From: a bacterium
GTDB lineage: Bacteria; Elusimicrobiota; Elusimicrobia; UBA1565; UBA9628
Length of the DNA: 64,000 nt
Assembly: GCA_021822495.1 (NCBI GenBank)
Contig: JAKAQO010000001.1
Location: forward strand, 576,808 to 640,807
Reading direction: 5' to 3'
The notes under the pieces were generated by a model that did not search any database, was not told the origin of the DNA, and worked only from the letters and a program-made list of their open reading frames with translations. Positions 40,904-53,191 of this stretch are shown one piece after another. The first letter of the stretch is position 1, and each line of letters begins with the position of its first letter. The position numbers and the translations under genes were made by a program.

Positions 40904-41451
40904 TTCTTTGTCTCCAATCCAAAACGGGTTAAGACGACGTTTAAAATAGATTCCGTCGTTTTAAGAGCTGAATCCTCTCCTTGTCTAGGCTCAATCATCA
41001 CTTCTATTTTGATTTTTTCTGGATTCCAGCCTTCCAAGGCAAGACCCCTAAAATAATCTTTAACAGAGTCGGTCACGTCAAAAACAACCGGCAAACTTTG
41101 ACCAGATTTTAAAATTGGAACTCGCCTTTCATCCACCGCAAAGGGAATTGTCCAACCATGGTATTTTTGAGGATCAGCCTCTGAATAAATGTCCGCTGAA
41201 AGCGCGTAGCGTAAGAGAATTCCTTCTCGATTCTCCCCATGATTAATAATCATAACAACCGCCTTGAGACGCCCTTTAAAAGACCCCTTTAGGGGCAAGG
41301 GAATGGCCGTAATCGCAGACAGCGGCCGCGTATTTTGTTTATTGAGAAGTTGCCAGCTCCAAGGCCCAAAGGAAATGGAGGCAAAAGCCGGACTTGAGAA
41401 CATCCCCAAGACCGCGACCAATATCGCGGTCTTGGGGCTTCGCTTAATCAT
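40900..41451 (-). CDS. small exported protein between gyrA and serS, unknown
   Basis: 183 residues with a signal peptide ([18 protein letters not shown], cut near AFA-S). The mature part is beta-rich with no cysteine and no recognised domain; [11 protein letters not shown] and [15 protein letters not shown] are its most distinct segments. It overlaps gyrA at the front and serS at the back by 4 nt each, so it is translationally coupled to both. A 14-bp perfect hairpin lies in its signal-peptide codons. Confidence 0.75.
   Translation of the reverse strand: MIKRSPKTAILVAVLGMFSSPAFASISFGPWSWQLLNKQNTRPLSAITAIPLPLKGSFKGRLKAVVMIINHGENREGILLRYALSADIYSEADPQKYHGWTIPFAVDERRVPILKSGQSLPVVFDVTDSVKDYFRGLALEGWNPEKIKIEVMIEPRQGEDSALKTTESILNVVLTRFGLETKK
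41404..41437 (-). other. 14-bp perfect hairpin in signal-peptide codons
   Basis: CCCCAAGACCGCGA (41404-41417) pairs perfectly with TCGCGGTCTTGGGG (41424-41437), loop of 6. It starts 11 nt inside the coding region after gyrA and covers the codons for [10 protein letters not shown]. No U-tract follows, so it is more likely to pace translation or protect mRNA than to terminate. Confidence 0.6.
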
Positions 41452-43943
41452 TCCGCCGGCGCCTCGGAAACCTCAACCGGTTCAGAAGCAAGTGGAGAAA
41501 CGCGAGCAATTCCGTCTCCCTCATCCATTCGCACGAGCCTAACGCCCTGCGTATTTCGGGAAATAACCTTGATATCCCTGCATCTCAAACGAATCATCTT
41601 TCCTTTTTCGGTCATAACCATCAGATCATCTTCATCAGTGACCAGTTTAACGCCGACAACCATGCCGTTTCTGTCGGTTGCCTTAATCGTGATAACCCCC
41701 GATCCTCCGCGGTGCTGGCCCCGGTATTCGGAAAGGTCCGTTCTCTTTCCAAAGCCATTTTCACAGACCGTCAGCAAGGTTTTTTTACTGTCCGCCGGAA
41801 AGGCTTCCATACCGATGACTTGATCGCCCTTGTCCAACCTGATTCCGCGCACGCCCATCGCGGTTCTTCCCATCGCGCGAACATCTGATTCCGAGAAGCG
41901 AATCGCCATCCCGGATTTTGTAGCGATTAAAAGCCCGTCTGAGCCGCTGGTGTGTTGAACCTCAACTAAAACATCGCCCTCATCCAAAGACAAGGCGATA
42001 AGACCGCTTCGGCGGATATGCTCAAATTCCGAGAGCGGAGTTTTTTTGATCGTCCCGTTTCGGGTACACATCACCAAGAAACTTTCTTTTCCTTTTTTCT
42101 CTTCAAAGGAACGAATCGCAATCGAGGAAGTGATTTTTTCCTCGCCGGTTAAGGCTAACAGATTGACGACAGCCTTTCCGCGGGAAGCTCTTCCGCCTTC
42201 CGGAACCTCAAAAGCCCTTAAGGCGAAAGCTCGGCCCCGATTCGTGAAGAAAAGAAGGGTCGCATGAGTATCGGTGATGAAGAAATGCTCGATAAAATCT
42301 TCTTCCTTGACATCCGCGCCGGTCACCCCTTTCCCGCCGCGTCCCTGCGCTTGATAGGTCGTGACGGGAATTCGCTTGATGTATCCGGAATTGGAAAGAC
42401 TAATCACGACATCTTCTTTCGCGATTAAATCTTCTAACGACATTTCCGCCGCCTCGCTGGTAATTTGAGTCCTTCGATCTTGAGCGAAGGATTTTTTAAC
42501 CTCTTCCAATTCCTTAACCACGATTCCCATTATCTTTTGAATATCGGCCAAAATCCCTTTAAGTTCCGCGATTCTCTTTTTAAGGGCGTCGTATTCCGAT
42601 TCCAAATCGCCGACAGAAAGCTTCGTCAACTGGGACAAGCGCATATCCAAAATCGCCTGCGCTTGTATTTTGCTGAGCTCAAATTCCTCGATTAGTTTAC
42701 CGCGGGCTTCTTCTGAATCCTTGGCTGCCCGGATAATTTTAATTACGCGATCGATATTTTTAACCGCGATGAGAAACCCTTCCAAAATATGGGCGCGGTC
42801 CAGTGCTTTTTTAAGCTGGAATTTCGTGCGCCGGGTAACGACTGTTTTCCGGTGTTGGATAAAGTGGCCGATAATTTCACGAACCGGCAGAATTCTCGGA
42901 CGTCCATCCACCAGGGACAATAAAATAACGCCAAAAGAAGTTTCAAGAGCCGTGTGTTTAAAGAGTTGGTTTAAAACAACATTGGCGTTTCCGTCTCTTT
43001 TGACTTCAATAACAATCCGCATTCCGCTGCGATCCGATTCATCCCGAATGTCGGAGATATCAGGAATTTTTTTATCGCGGACAAGCGCCGCAATCGTTTC
43101 CAGCAAGGTCGCTTTGTTGACTTGATAGGGAAGTTCGGTTACGATAATCGCCTGGCGACCGCCCTTAATATCCTCAATATCGGTCTTTGCTTGAATTCGG
43201 ACCGAACCCCGTCCGGTTTCAAAATAATCGCGAATACCGGCTCTGCCGCGAATGATTCCGCCGGTTGGAAAATCCGGGCCTTTTAAAATCTTGAAAAACT
43301 CCTTGGAATCAATTTGGGGATCCTTGATTAAGGCAATCGCCGCGTCGCAAACTTCCGTCAAATTGTGGGGCGGAATATTGGTCGCCATTCCCACCGCGAT
43401 GCCGGAAGAGCCGTTGACCAGCAAATTGGGAGATTGACTTGGCAAAACCATGGGTTCAACGGTGTTCCCATCGAAATTAGGAGCGAAGTCAACTGTTTCT
43501 TCTTCAATATCCGCTAAAAGATTTTCTCCAAATTTCGAAAGACGGCACTCAGTATAACGATAAGCCGCCGCGGGATCTCCGTCTACGGAACCGAAATTTC
43601 CCTGGCCATCGACCAGGGGATGGAGAAGAGAAAAATCCTGTACCATACGGACCAAGGCGTCGTAAACCGCCATATCGCCGTGAGGGTGATATTTTTTCAA
43701 AACCTCGCCGACGACTCCAGCGCATTTGGAGTATTTTTTATTGGAGGCAAGTCCCTCCGAGTGCATCGCATACAAAATGCGGCGATGAACAGGTTTCAGA
43801 CCGTCCCGGACATCCGGAAGGGCGCGTCCAACAATCACCGACATCGAATAATCAATGTAAGACGCCTTCATTTCCGCGCCGATATCTCGCGGTAAAATAT
43901 TACCCGATGGTTCTTGGAACTTGGCTTCTTCCGCTTTGCTCAT
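41448..43943 (-). CDS. gyrA: DNA gyrase subunit A
   Basis: 831 residues. Catalytic tyrosine in [12 protein letters not shown]; Winged-helix start [20 protein letters not shown]; the gyrase-specific GyrA box [13 protein letters not shown] that distinguishes it from ParC; and a C-terminal beta-pinwheel with an acidic tail. Quinolone region: [11 protein letters not shown], where Met91 replaces the Ser83 (E. coli) position and Asp95 (Asp87) is kept. It introduces negative supercoils with GyrB. Preceded by AGGAGAAC. Confidence 0.97.
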   Translation of the reverse strand: MSKAEEAKFQEPSGNILPRDIGAEMKASYIDYSMSVIVGRALPDVRDGLKPVHRRILYAMHSEGLASNKKYSKCAGVVGEVLKKYHPHGDMAVYDALVRMVQDFSLLHPLVDGQGNFGSVDGDPAAAYRYTECRLSKFGENLLADIEEETVDFAPNFDGNTVEPMVLPSQSPNLLVNGSSGIAVGMATNIPPHNLTEVCDAAIALIKDPQIDSKEFFKILKGPDFPTGGIIRGRAGIRDYFETGRGSVRIQAKTDIEDIKGGRQAIIVTELPYQVNKATLLETIAALVRDKKIPDISDIRDESDRSGMRIVIEVKRDGNANVVLNQLFKHTALETSFGVILLSLVDGRPRILPVREIIGHFIQHRKTVVTRRTKFQLKKALDRAHILEGFLIAVKNIDRVIKIIRAAKDSEEARGKLIEEFELSKIQAQAILDMRLSQLTKLSVGDLESEYDALKKRIAELKGILADIQKIMGIVVKELEEVKKSFAQDRRTQITSEAAEMSLEDLIAKEDVVISLSNSGYIKRIPVTTYQAQGRGGKGVTGADVKEEDFIEHFFITDTHATLLFFTNRGRAFALRAFEVPEGGRASRGKAVVNLLALTGEEKITSSIAIRSFEEKKGKESFLVMCTRNGTIKKTPLSEFEHIRRSGLIALSLDEGDVLVEVQHTSGSDGLLIATKSGMAIRFSESDVRAMGRTAMGVRGIRLDKGDQVIGMEAFPADSKKTLLTVCENGFGKRTDLSEYRGQHRGGSGVITIKATDRNGMVVGVKLVTDEDDLMVMTEKGKMIRLRCRDIKVISRNTQGVRLVRMDEGDGIARVSPLASEPVEVSEAPAE

Positions 43944-44008
43944 AAAGTTCTCCTTAGAAATTACTTGAGTCTAACCTATATTCAATCCATTACACATCTG
44001 AAATTTCA

Positions 44009-46895
<2,887 letters not shown>

Positions 46896-46899
<4 letters not shown>

Positions 46900-48023
46900 G
46901 CGGCTACCTCGACTCTCATAGGCATGATAATAAAGAAATAATCTTTCCCTTTTTCCGGTTCGATGCGAACTGGATTTGAAGGAGTCGTAAAACTCATTTT
47001 AACTGATTCAGAATCTATTCTTTTCAAGGCTTCAACCATAAACGCCGGATTAAAAGCGACGTCAAACTTATTTCCATTATATTTTATCGGGAGTTCATCG
47101 TCATATTCTGAATAAGGGCTGGCCGCCGAAATCTTCAAAGTCTCCGCGTTTAACGAATAAGACACGGTTCCTCCACGATCCCCCACGCACAGAGCTGCGC
47201 GTTTGGTGGAGGTCAACAAATCAGCCGTATTAGCTGTAATTGAAAAATCTATTTTTTCCGGTATCACTCTTTTATAATTAGGAAATGTTCCGCTGACTAA
47301 GCGAGATAAGAGAGTGGTTTGATTAAATTCAAACACAATTTGATTTTCCGTAATGGTAATTTTAATTTTTTTTGAGAGATCGGAATCTATTTTATGAAGA
47401 GAGGCGAGTCTTAAAAACTCGGCAAGGGTTTTATGGGGAATAATAGACTGAAAACTCGCTTCTTTAGGAAGAACCTCCTGAGAACTGATAGCGAGCCGCC
47501 GGCCATCGGTCGCAATCATATCCAATTTGCCTTTTTCAGCGCACCAAAAAACCCCGCTTAAAACATGATTAACTTCCGGCAGAGAAGTGGAAAATAAAGT
47601 TTTTGAAATCATATCCAGAATCGGCTGGGCTAAAACGCTAAAAGTTTTTTCTTTGTTAATTGTGGGAAAAACCGGATATTCGCTTTTAGGGTTGCCTGAA
47701 ACCAGAAAATAAGACCTTCCGCATCGCAAAGAAAGTTTTCCGTTTGAGTCTATGCTTAAGGAAACATTTTGGCCTTCTGGAAAACTATGAAGCATTTCGG
47801 AAAACTTTTTTGCTGGAATAGCGATATTTCCCGGGCTTTCTATTTTAGCGCTCACATAATGTTTAACCCCTATTTCCAGATCAGTGGAAGTCAATTTTAA
47901 AAGAGAGTTTTCGGTCTCCAAAAGAAAATTCATGAGTATGGGAAGAGTGGTTCGGCTGGACAACCCCGCTTGAATGGTTTGGATTCCATCCACTAAATCA
48001 TTTTTATTGCATATAACTTTCAT
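46896..48023 (-). CDS. dnaN: DNA polymerase III beta sliding clamp
   Basis: 375 residues from the ATG at 48023 (AAGGA with 8-nt spacing); an ATG at 48029 has too short a spacing. Three repeated clamp domains; motifs LPILMNFLLETENSLLKLTSTDLEIG, MIATDGRRLA, and the C-terminal YFFIIMPMRV (usual MPMR-L/V ending). The ring tethers the polymerase to DNA. Follows dnaA with a 187-nt gap that holds DnaA boxes. Confidence 0.96.
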
Positions 48024-48029
48024 ATTCAT

Positions 48030-48210
48030 ATCCTTATTAATGGGTTAGTTTTTGTGGATAAGTTTGTTTAGGCACAAAAATCTCTTTTAAAATTAAATAA
48101 AAAATTCATATCACTTTTAACTTTTAAAAACGTAATTTTATCCACCGTATTCACAAAAATTTTTTATAAACAAAATTTTGAAAGGCTTAATGGGTTATCC
48201 CCTATATTTT
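48030..48210. other. candidate replication origin (oriC) between dnaA and dnaN
   Basis: Very A/T-rich. DnaA-box-like sites: TGTGGATAA at 48053-48061 (perfect, reverse), TTATCCACC at 48138-48146, GTATTCACA at 48147-48155, TTATCCCCT at 48195-48203, and just inside dnaA TTATCCTCA at 48224-48232. A/T-only runs between 48080 and 48135 could be the unwinding zone. One more perfect box is at the dnaA start. Confidence 0.6.
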
Positions 48211-49578
48211 TCACTCAAATTTTTTATCCTCAACCATCTTTATGTCGGATTGGAGTTTGTTTATCATTTCCAGGAAAAAAGGGTCTTCCTCCACTTTTTT
48301 CCGGATTTTGTCCCGCGCGTGCAAAACAGTGGTGTGGTCTTTTCCCCCAAAAACTCGCCCAATATCTTTAAGAGACATATCCGTCATCGCGCAACATAAA
48401 TACATGGCGACTTGCCGGGGAATGGAGATAGAGGCGTAGCGTTGGCTTCCTTTTAAATCTTTAACATCCACAGAGTATTTATAAGCAACGACTCTTTGAA
48501 TTGTTTCCGCTGATACGGATGTGGAATTTTCAGTGGCGATGGTATCTTTTAAAATTTCCTTAGCATAATCTATAGAAAGAGGGTTTCCTGTTGCAAGCGA
48601 AAAAGCCTTGAGACGAATGAGAGCTCCCTCTAACGCTCGGACGTTGGTTTTAATAGCGCTAGAGAGAAATAAAATCACGTCATCAGGGACAAAAAAGCCT
48701 TCAAGTTCAGCTTTTTTTCTCAAAATAGCGATGCGGGTTTCTATATCTGGAATTTTAATATCCGCGATCACTCCCCATTCAAGCCTTGAAATCAGGCGTT
48801 TTTCATAAGGGGTCATTTCCTTGGGAGATCGATCAGATGATATCACTAATTGCTTATGCGCGTTAAAAAGAGCGTTGAAGGTATGAAAAAATTCCTCTTC
48901 GCTTCTTTCCTTGGCGATTAAAAATTGAAGATCATCCATTAAAAGACAATCCAAGCTTCGGTATTTGTTACGGAAATTTTCGGTGGTATTGTGGCGAATA
49001 CACTCCACATATTCATTGACGAATTGTTCGGAAGTTGTATAAAGAACCCGAGCCGAGGGATTTTCTTTTCTCAAGGCGTGTCCGATGGCGTGCATGAGAT
49101 GGGTTTTTCCAAGACCAACCCCTCCATAAATAACAAAAGGGTTATATTGGATTCCGGGTTTTTTGACGATAGCTTCAGCGGTTGCGTGAGCAAAACGGTT
49201 AGATGCTCCAACAACAAAGGTTGAAAAAGTGTATTTTGGATTTAATTCGCTGGCTCTAAAATCATACTGAGGGCTCGGTTCCGAAATAGGATCGGTTTCA
49301 AGAACGCTATTTTTTATGTCCTTAGCCAAGTCATAATCATAGTCAATAGAAGACAAGGATTCTGAGTTTTTTTTGAAACAATCCAAGATTCTTTTCTGAT
49401 AATTTTTTTTAATCCAATCAGAAAAATACTTATTGGGAACTTTTAAACGCAACACCCCATGATCTAAATTAATCAGTTCGATGGGTTGAAGCCAAAGGTC
49501 GGCTTGCTCATCGCCGATTTCACCGCGGAGTTCTTGAATGGTTTGAGACCATAAGGCGGTTAATTGTGAGTTATCCAC
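48211..49578 (-). CDS. dnaA: chromosomal replication initiator DnaA
   Basis: 455 residues from a GTG. Domain I (about 1-80), a short linker, AAA+ domain III with GGVGLGKTHLMHAIG and LLMDDLQFL, and domain IV with the DnaA signature GGKDHTTVLHARDKI. It binds DnaA boxes and opens the origin. The start codon lies inside a perfect DnaA box (TTATCCACA at 49571-49579), with AGGTGG placed upstream as ribosome site, which suggests self-repression. Confidence 0.97.
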   Translation of the reverse strand: MDNSQLTALWSQTIQELRGEIGDEQADLWLQPIELINLDHGVLRLKVPNKYFSDWIKKNYQKRILDCFKKNSESLSSIDYDYDLAKDIKNSVLETDPISEPSPQYDFRASELNPKYTFSTFVVGASNRFAHATAEAIVKKPGIQYNPFVIYGGVGLGKTHLMHAIGHALRKENPSARVLYTTSEQFVNEYVECIRHNTTENFRNKYRSLDCLLMDDLQFLIAKERSEEEFFHTFNALFNAHKQLVISSDRSPKEMTPYEKRLISRLEWGVIADIKIPDIETRIAILRKKAELEGFFVPDDVILFLSSAIKTNVRALEGALIRLKAFSLATGNPLSIDYAKEILKDTIATENSTSVSAETIQRVVAYKYSVDVKDLKGSQRYASISIPRQVAMYLCCAMTDMSLKDIGRVFGGKDHTTVLHARDKIRKKVEEDPFFLEMINKLQSDIKMVEDKKFE

Positions 49579-49579
49579 A
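49571..49579. promoter_or_regulatory. DnaA box covering the dnaA start codon
   Basis: TTATCCACA, a perfect DnaA box, contains the complement of the GTG start of dnaA. A weaker TTTTCCACC follows at 49582-49590. Protein bound here would block both initiation of translation-coupled transcription and possibly the promoter nearby. Confidence 0.7.
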
Positions 49580-49707
49580 GGTTTTCCACCTATGTGAATT
49601 TAAAATAGAAATACCTAAATTATTATTTAAATGTAAACAATTTTTATTAAAAAAAACAGTCAAAAGCGGCTCCCGTAGCCAGTCAAAACGTCTTTTATAA
49701 AAGAAAC

Positions 49708-49747
49708 AGGAATGCGAGTAATAAAACGCATTCCTTATTTTTATTTT
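49708..49747 (+). terminator. rho-independent terminator-like hairpin between dnaA and the CpaF-type gene
   Basis: AGGAATGCG (49708-49716) pairs with CGCATTCCT (49727-49735); loop of 10; followed by TATTTTTATTTT. It faces right, but no rightward gene precedes it: dnaA points left. The upstream A/T-rich space also has a direct repeat CAGTCAAAA at 49657-49665 and 49680-49688. It may end a short untranslated RNA or antisense transcript. Confidence 0.55.
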
Positions 49748-49831
49748 ACCTCATTTCTCGACGGGAGTCAAATGAAATTTAAGGTGAAATGGTTGAATCC
49801 TGGCTGAATGTGATAGGATTGGAAGATGAAC

Positions 49832-50878
49832 ATGATGCAAGAATTCCTAAATCTAATGGGGAATGAAGCCGTTATTGAAATTATGGTCAATGAAGACGGT
49901 GCGGTTTACGTGGAGCGTTCAGGACAATCTTTTGTCGAAAAAACTTCTTTAACCCTCAACGATCAAGAGCGCTTGGAAGCTCTTAAGACGGTTGCAGGAA
50001 GTGCGGCATTGACTCCGCAAAGGCCTTACGCCGATTTGGTAGGAAAAGACGGCTCTCGAATTCACGCGATGACTGCTCCAATTGTTAAATCTCTCGTTTT
50101 AACCGTTCGCAAGCGGCCTCATAATCGCCCTTCGATTGAAGAAATGGTTGGTTTTAAAACTTTAAGCCCGGCCTGCGCCAATTTTCTTGTCTATGCTGTT
50201 CAACTGAGAAAAAACATCATGATATGTGGAGGAACCAGCTCTGGAAAAACAACTCTCCTCAACGCTTTGGCGGCTTATTTGCCCCAACAGGAAAGGATTT
50301 TGGTTCTTGAGGATACCCCTGAGTTGACCCTCCCGCAGCCGCATGTCATGTATTTGAGAACGCGGATTTCTGATCAAAACGGGCTTCCAGATATTACGCT
50401 CAGAGAATTGGTTATTAATACGCTCCGCATGAGGCCGGATCGATTAATCATAGGCGAATGTCGCGGCCCGGAAGCCGCTGACATGTTGGGAGCGATGAAT
50501 GTGGGGCAAGACGGGCTCTTGACCACCTTACACGCGAGCTCTTCCCGGGAAGTTTTGACGAGACTTGAGACCTTGGTTTTGATGGCGGGCCTTGATATGC
50601 CTCTTAAAGCCGTTAGGTCTCAAATATCCACCGCGATTGATTTGGTTGTCTTTATGTCGCGTTTGGCGGATGGAAAAAGGCGGGTCATTTCCGTCGTCGA
50701 AGTAACCGGCATGGAATTGGATAATATCACGCTTTCTGAACTTTTCTCAGCGGATGTCCGAAAATCTCCAGAAGGCCTTTCTGTTTCCTTGAAAAGCACC
50801 GGCTTAAGGCCTAAATTTTATGATCAACTGAGGAGCCAGGGGTTTGAACCGCCGATGAATTTTTTTGAGAACTCATGA
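49832..50878 (+). CDS. CpaF/TadA-type secretion ATPase, stand-alone
   Basis: 348 residues from the ATG at 49832, which has GGAAG at 6 nt; an ATG at 49826 is directly abutted to that site. Secretion-superfamily ATPase: MICGGTSSGKTTLLNALAAY (Walker A), EDTPELTLPQPHVM (Asp box), and LIIGECRGPEAADMLGAMN with TTLHASS (Walker B and His box). CpaF proteins drive Tad pilus assembly, but no TadB/C, CpaE or pilin gene is near. It is coupled to a histidine kinase (ATGA), suggesting regulated or moonlighting use. Confidence 0.9.
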   Translation: MMQEFLNLMGNEAVIEIMVNEDGAVYVERSGQSFVEKTSLTLNDQERLEALKTVAGSAALTPQRPYADLVGKDGSRIHAMTAPIVKSLVLTVRKRPHNRPSIEEMVGFKTLSPACANFLVYAVQLRKNIMICGGTSSGKTTLLNALAAYLPQQERILVLEDTPELTLPQPHVMYLRTRISDQNGLPDITLRELVINTLRMRPDRLIIGECRGPEAADMLGAMNVGQDGLLTTLHASSSREVLTRLETLVLMAGLDMPLKAVRSQISTAIDLVVFMSRLADGKRRVISVVEVTGMELDNITLSELFSADVRKSPEGLSVSLKSTGLRPKFYDQLRSQGFEPPMNFFENS

Positions 50879-52284
50879 GCCTGAGCGTCCGCTTAGTTCT
50901 TATTTTTTCTCTTTACGGTTTGATTTTAACCGCCGGTTTTCAATATCTTTACGTTCTATCGGTCAAACGGGAATCCTTTCTTTTGTCTGAAAACATGGCC
51001 CGCTCGGAACAGGAAGCCGTCAAGGTCCTTATTCAAAAAGACGTGGAGAGTGGTCATTGGGGACAAGTTAAAAAATATTTGGGAGACATGATTCGCCAGA
51101 CAGGAATTGCTTCTATTTCTATTTTGGATAATCAAGGGAAATATCTCTTAAAGAGATCGGACGAAATAGGATGGCTCAACCGAGTTCCTCATCCGGGACT
51201 TTCTCTGTCTAAGTGTTCGGATGGTTTTTACGATATGGAATCTTCTTTTCAGCTGCCGAGAGGACATTGGGGAAAACTGCAGGTCTCTTTCCATGCCGAT
51301 TCCGTGGAAAATAGTTTGCGCCGCGTTCAAGCCCAAGCGATTGCCTCTGGGGTGATGGCTTTTTTGGCTATTGTTTTGAGCGCATGGCTGATGGGAACTT
51401 GGTTAGGGTTTCGTCTGGAACGCTTGGTTCCAAGAATTGAATCTTTGGCAAAGGATCCGGAGAATTTTAAGCCCATTAAGCTGGATGGAAAACTTAAAGA
51501 CGAGGCATGGCGCTTGACCGAAGCCTTTAATTCCCTGGGCTCTTCTTTAAAAAAAGAGATTCGGCGCCGAAGAGAGTTGGAGACCGAAAAGGCCGAACTT
51601 GCGGCGATGTTGGTTCATGACTTGAAAAGCCCGATAACCGTAATTAGGGCTGGAATCACCTTCGTTCATGAAGAGGTTTCCGAAAAGTTGCCGCGCCAAG
51701 ATTGGATTATCCTTGAGAAAACTTTTAAGCTCATCCATTCCTCCATGGAACGTTTGCACCGAATGGTGGAGGATGTTTTGCAGTTAGCCAAGATGGAGGA
51801 AAAGTCCTATATTCAGGACGCTGTTTTCGTGGATTTAGGAGCGATGATTATTTCCGCTCAAAGAGATTTTGACTTGGTGGCCAAATCCCGCGGTCAAACC
51901 ATTTCTGTTGATCCAATTTTAAAAACCTATCCTTCGGTTTTGGGAGACCCGGTTTTATTAAGAAGGGTTTTGGATAATTTGATTTACAACGCCATTGAAC
52001 ATACCCCGCAAGGAGGCGCGATTCAGCTTTCGATTTCAAAGAATCACGAGGGGATTCGGGTCAATGTAGTTGATTCAGGACCCGGAGTTCCCAAAGAAGC
52101 CCGCAAGGATATTTTTAAAAAATTCTTCCAAAAAGATGTTAAGCGCCATATTGGCAATGTCGGTTTAGGGCTAGCCTTATGCGAAAAGGTGATTTCGCGG
52201 CATAGGGGAATTATTGATATTGAAGACGCAAAGCCCCATGGGGCTTGTTTTTATTTTGTTTTGCCTGAAGAAAGCGAAAAATAA
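50875..52284 (+). CDS. sensor histidine kinase
   Basis: 469 residues: membrane helix 1 (VRLVLIFSLYGLILTAGFQYL), an extracytoplasmic sensor (about 30-150), helix 2 (ASGVMAFLAIVLSAWLMG), HAMP-like linker, HisKA with phospho-acceptor His in AAMLVHDLKSPITVIRAG, and a GHKL ATPase (NLIYNAIEHTPQGG, DSGPGVPKEARKDIF, GNVGLGLALCEKV). No response regulator is adjacent, so its partner is encoded elsewhere. The 3' end overlaps the convergent maf gene by 34 nt. Confidence 0.92.
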   Translation: MSLSVRLVLIFSLYGLILTAGFQYLYVLSVKRESFLLSENMARSEQEAVKVLIQKDVESGHWGQVKKYLGDMIRQTGIASISILDNQGKYLLKRSDEIGWLNRVPHPGLSLSKCSDGFYDMESSFQLPRGHWGKLQVSFHADSVENSLRRVQAQAIASGVMAFLAIVLSAWLMGTWLGFRLERLVPRIESLAKDPENFKPIKLDGKLKDEAWRLTEAFNSLGSSLKKEIRRRRELETEKAELAAMLVHDLKSPITVIRAGITFVHEEVSEKLPRQDWIILEKTFKLIHSSMERLHRMVEDVLQLAKMEEKSYIQDAVFVDLGAMIISAQRDFDLVAKSRGQTISVDPILKTYPSVLGDPVLLRRVLDNLIYNAIEHTPQGGAIQLSISKNHEGIRVNVVDSGPGVPKEARKDIFKKFFQKDVKRHIGNVGLGLALCEKVISRHRGIIDIEDAKPHGACFYFVLPEESEK

Positions 52285-52853
52285 GACTTTTTACTTTTTT
52301 GGATGAGGGCTTTCACCACATCTAAAGGAAGCCCGATGACATTGTCTAAGGGGCCGTCGACAGATTCAATAAAAGGATCTTCCCGGTCTTGGACAGCATA
52401 GGAGCCGGCTTTATCCATATGCTTTCCGGCTAAAGACGAAAGCTCTTTTTCTCCCAATTTTCTGGTTTTAAGACGGGTGACCGAAGCGGTTTTAAATATC
52501 GTTTTTCCGCCGTCTAAAACCATGGCCACTCCGGTGTAGACCTTGTGTTTTTGGCCGTTTAAAAATTCGAGAATGCGGCGGGAGTCTTTCGAATTTCTTG
52601 GTTTTCCAATAATCTTTCCCTTACATACGACTGTCGTGTCGGCGCCCAAAACCCAATACTCTTTTTTCTTTTTCGCGATAAATAAGGCTTTTTTTAACGC
52701 GAGCTTAAGGACCATTTTTCTAGGGTTTTTCTCTCGGGTGTTTTCCGAGACGTTGCTGGGGATGATTTTAAACGGAATGTTAAGTTTGGCGAGAAGCTTT
52801 TTTCTCTGGGGCGAAGAAGAGGCGAGGATGAGGGGTTTCGGCAGAAGGGGCAT
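52251..52853 (-). CDS. maf: Maf-family nucleotide pyrophosphatase
   Basis: 200 residues. LILASSSPQRKKLLAKLNI (substrate loop), VLGADTTVVCKGKIIGKP (catalytic Asp) and MDKAGSYAVQ are the family hallmarks. Maf proteins hydrolyse dTTP/UTP or modified nucleotides and keep them out of nucleic acids. A lysine-rich insert (IAKKKKEYW) is present. Its start shares one base with the cutA stop, so pyk-cutA-maf form one transcript. Confidence 0.92.
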   Translation of the reverse strand: MPLLPKPLILASSSPQRKKLLAKLNIPFKIIPSNVSENTREKNPRKMVLKLALKKALFIAKKKKEYWVLGADTTVVCKGKIIGKPRNSKDSRRILEFLNGQKHKVYTGVAMVLDGGKTIFKTASVTRLKTRKLGEKELSSLAGKHMDKAGSYAVQDREDPFIESVDGPLDNVIGLPLDVVKALIQKSKKSYFSLSSGKTK

Positions 52854-53191
52854 TATCTTGTATTCTCCAATATCCAGCGCAAATAAGGCTGGTGTCCATC
52901 TTCGACGGAGAGAGTCAAAAATTCCGGCAGTTCATAACTGTGGCGCGCGAGAATCCATTTTTTAAGGCGTGGAATGAGGCGTTGGCGCGTCTTGATGAGG
53001 AGAAGAATTTCTTTGCCTGATTGAGCGCGATTTTTCCAAAAATAAAAAGAGGCTTTTATAGGAATCAAGGAAACGCAGGCGGCCAGTTTCTCTTGAACTA
53101 AAGCTCGGGCGAATTTCCGGGCTTCTAAATTGGTTGAAACCGTCGTTAAGGCCAGGCAAAAACGTGGTTTTAGAATAGAATTTTTCTTCAC
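52853..53191 (-). CDS. cutA: CutA-family divalent-cation tolerance protein
   Basis: 112 residues with the CutA1 trimeric ferredoxin-like pattern: EARKFARALVQEKLAACVSL, SGKEILLLIKTRQ, and SYELPEFLTLSVEDGHQPYL, including the conserved HxYELPE core. Function is not settled: copper tolerance in E. coli, signalling roles in others. It overlaps pyk by 4 nt. Confidence 0.9.
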   Translation of the reverse strand: MKKNSILKPRFCLALTTVSTNLEARKFARALVQEKLAACVSLIPIKASFYFWKNRAQSGKEILLLIKTRQRLIPRLKKWILARHSYELPEFLTLSVEDGHQPYLRWILENTR

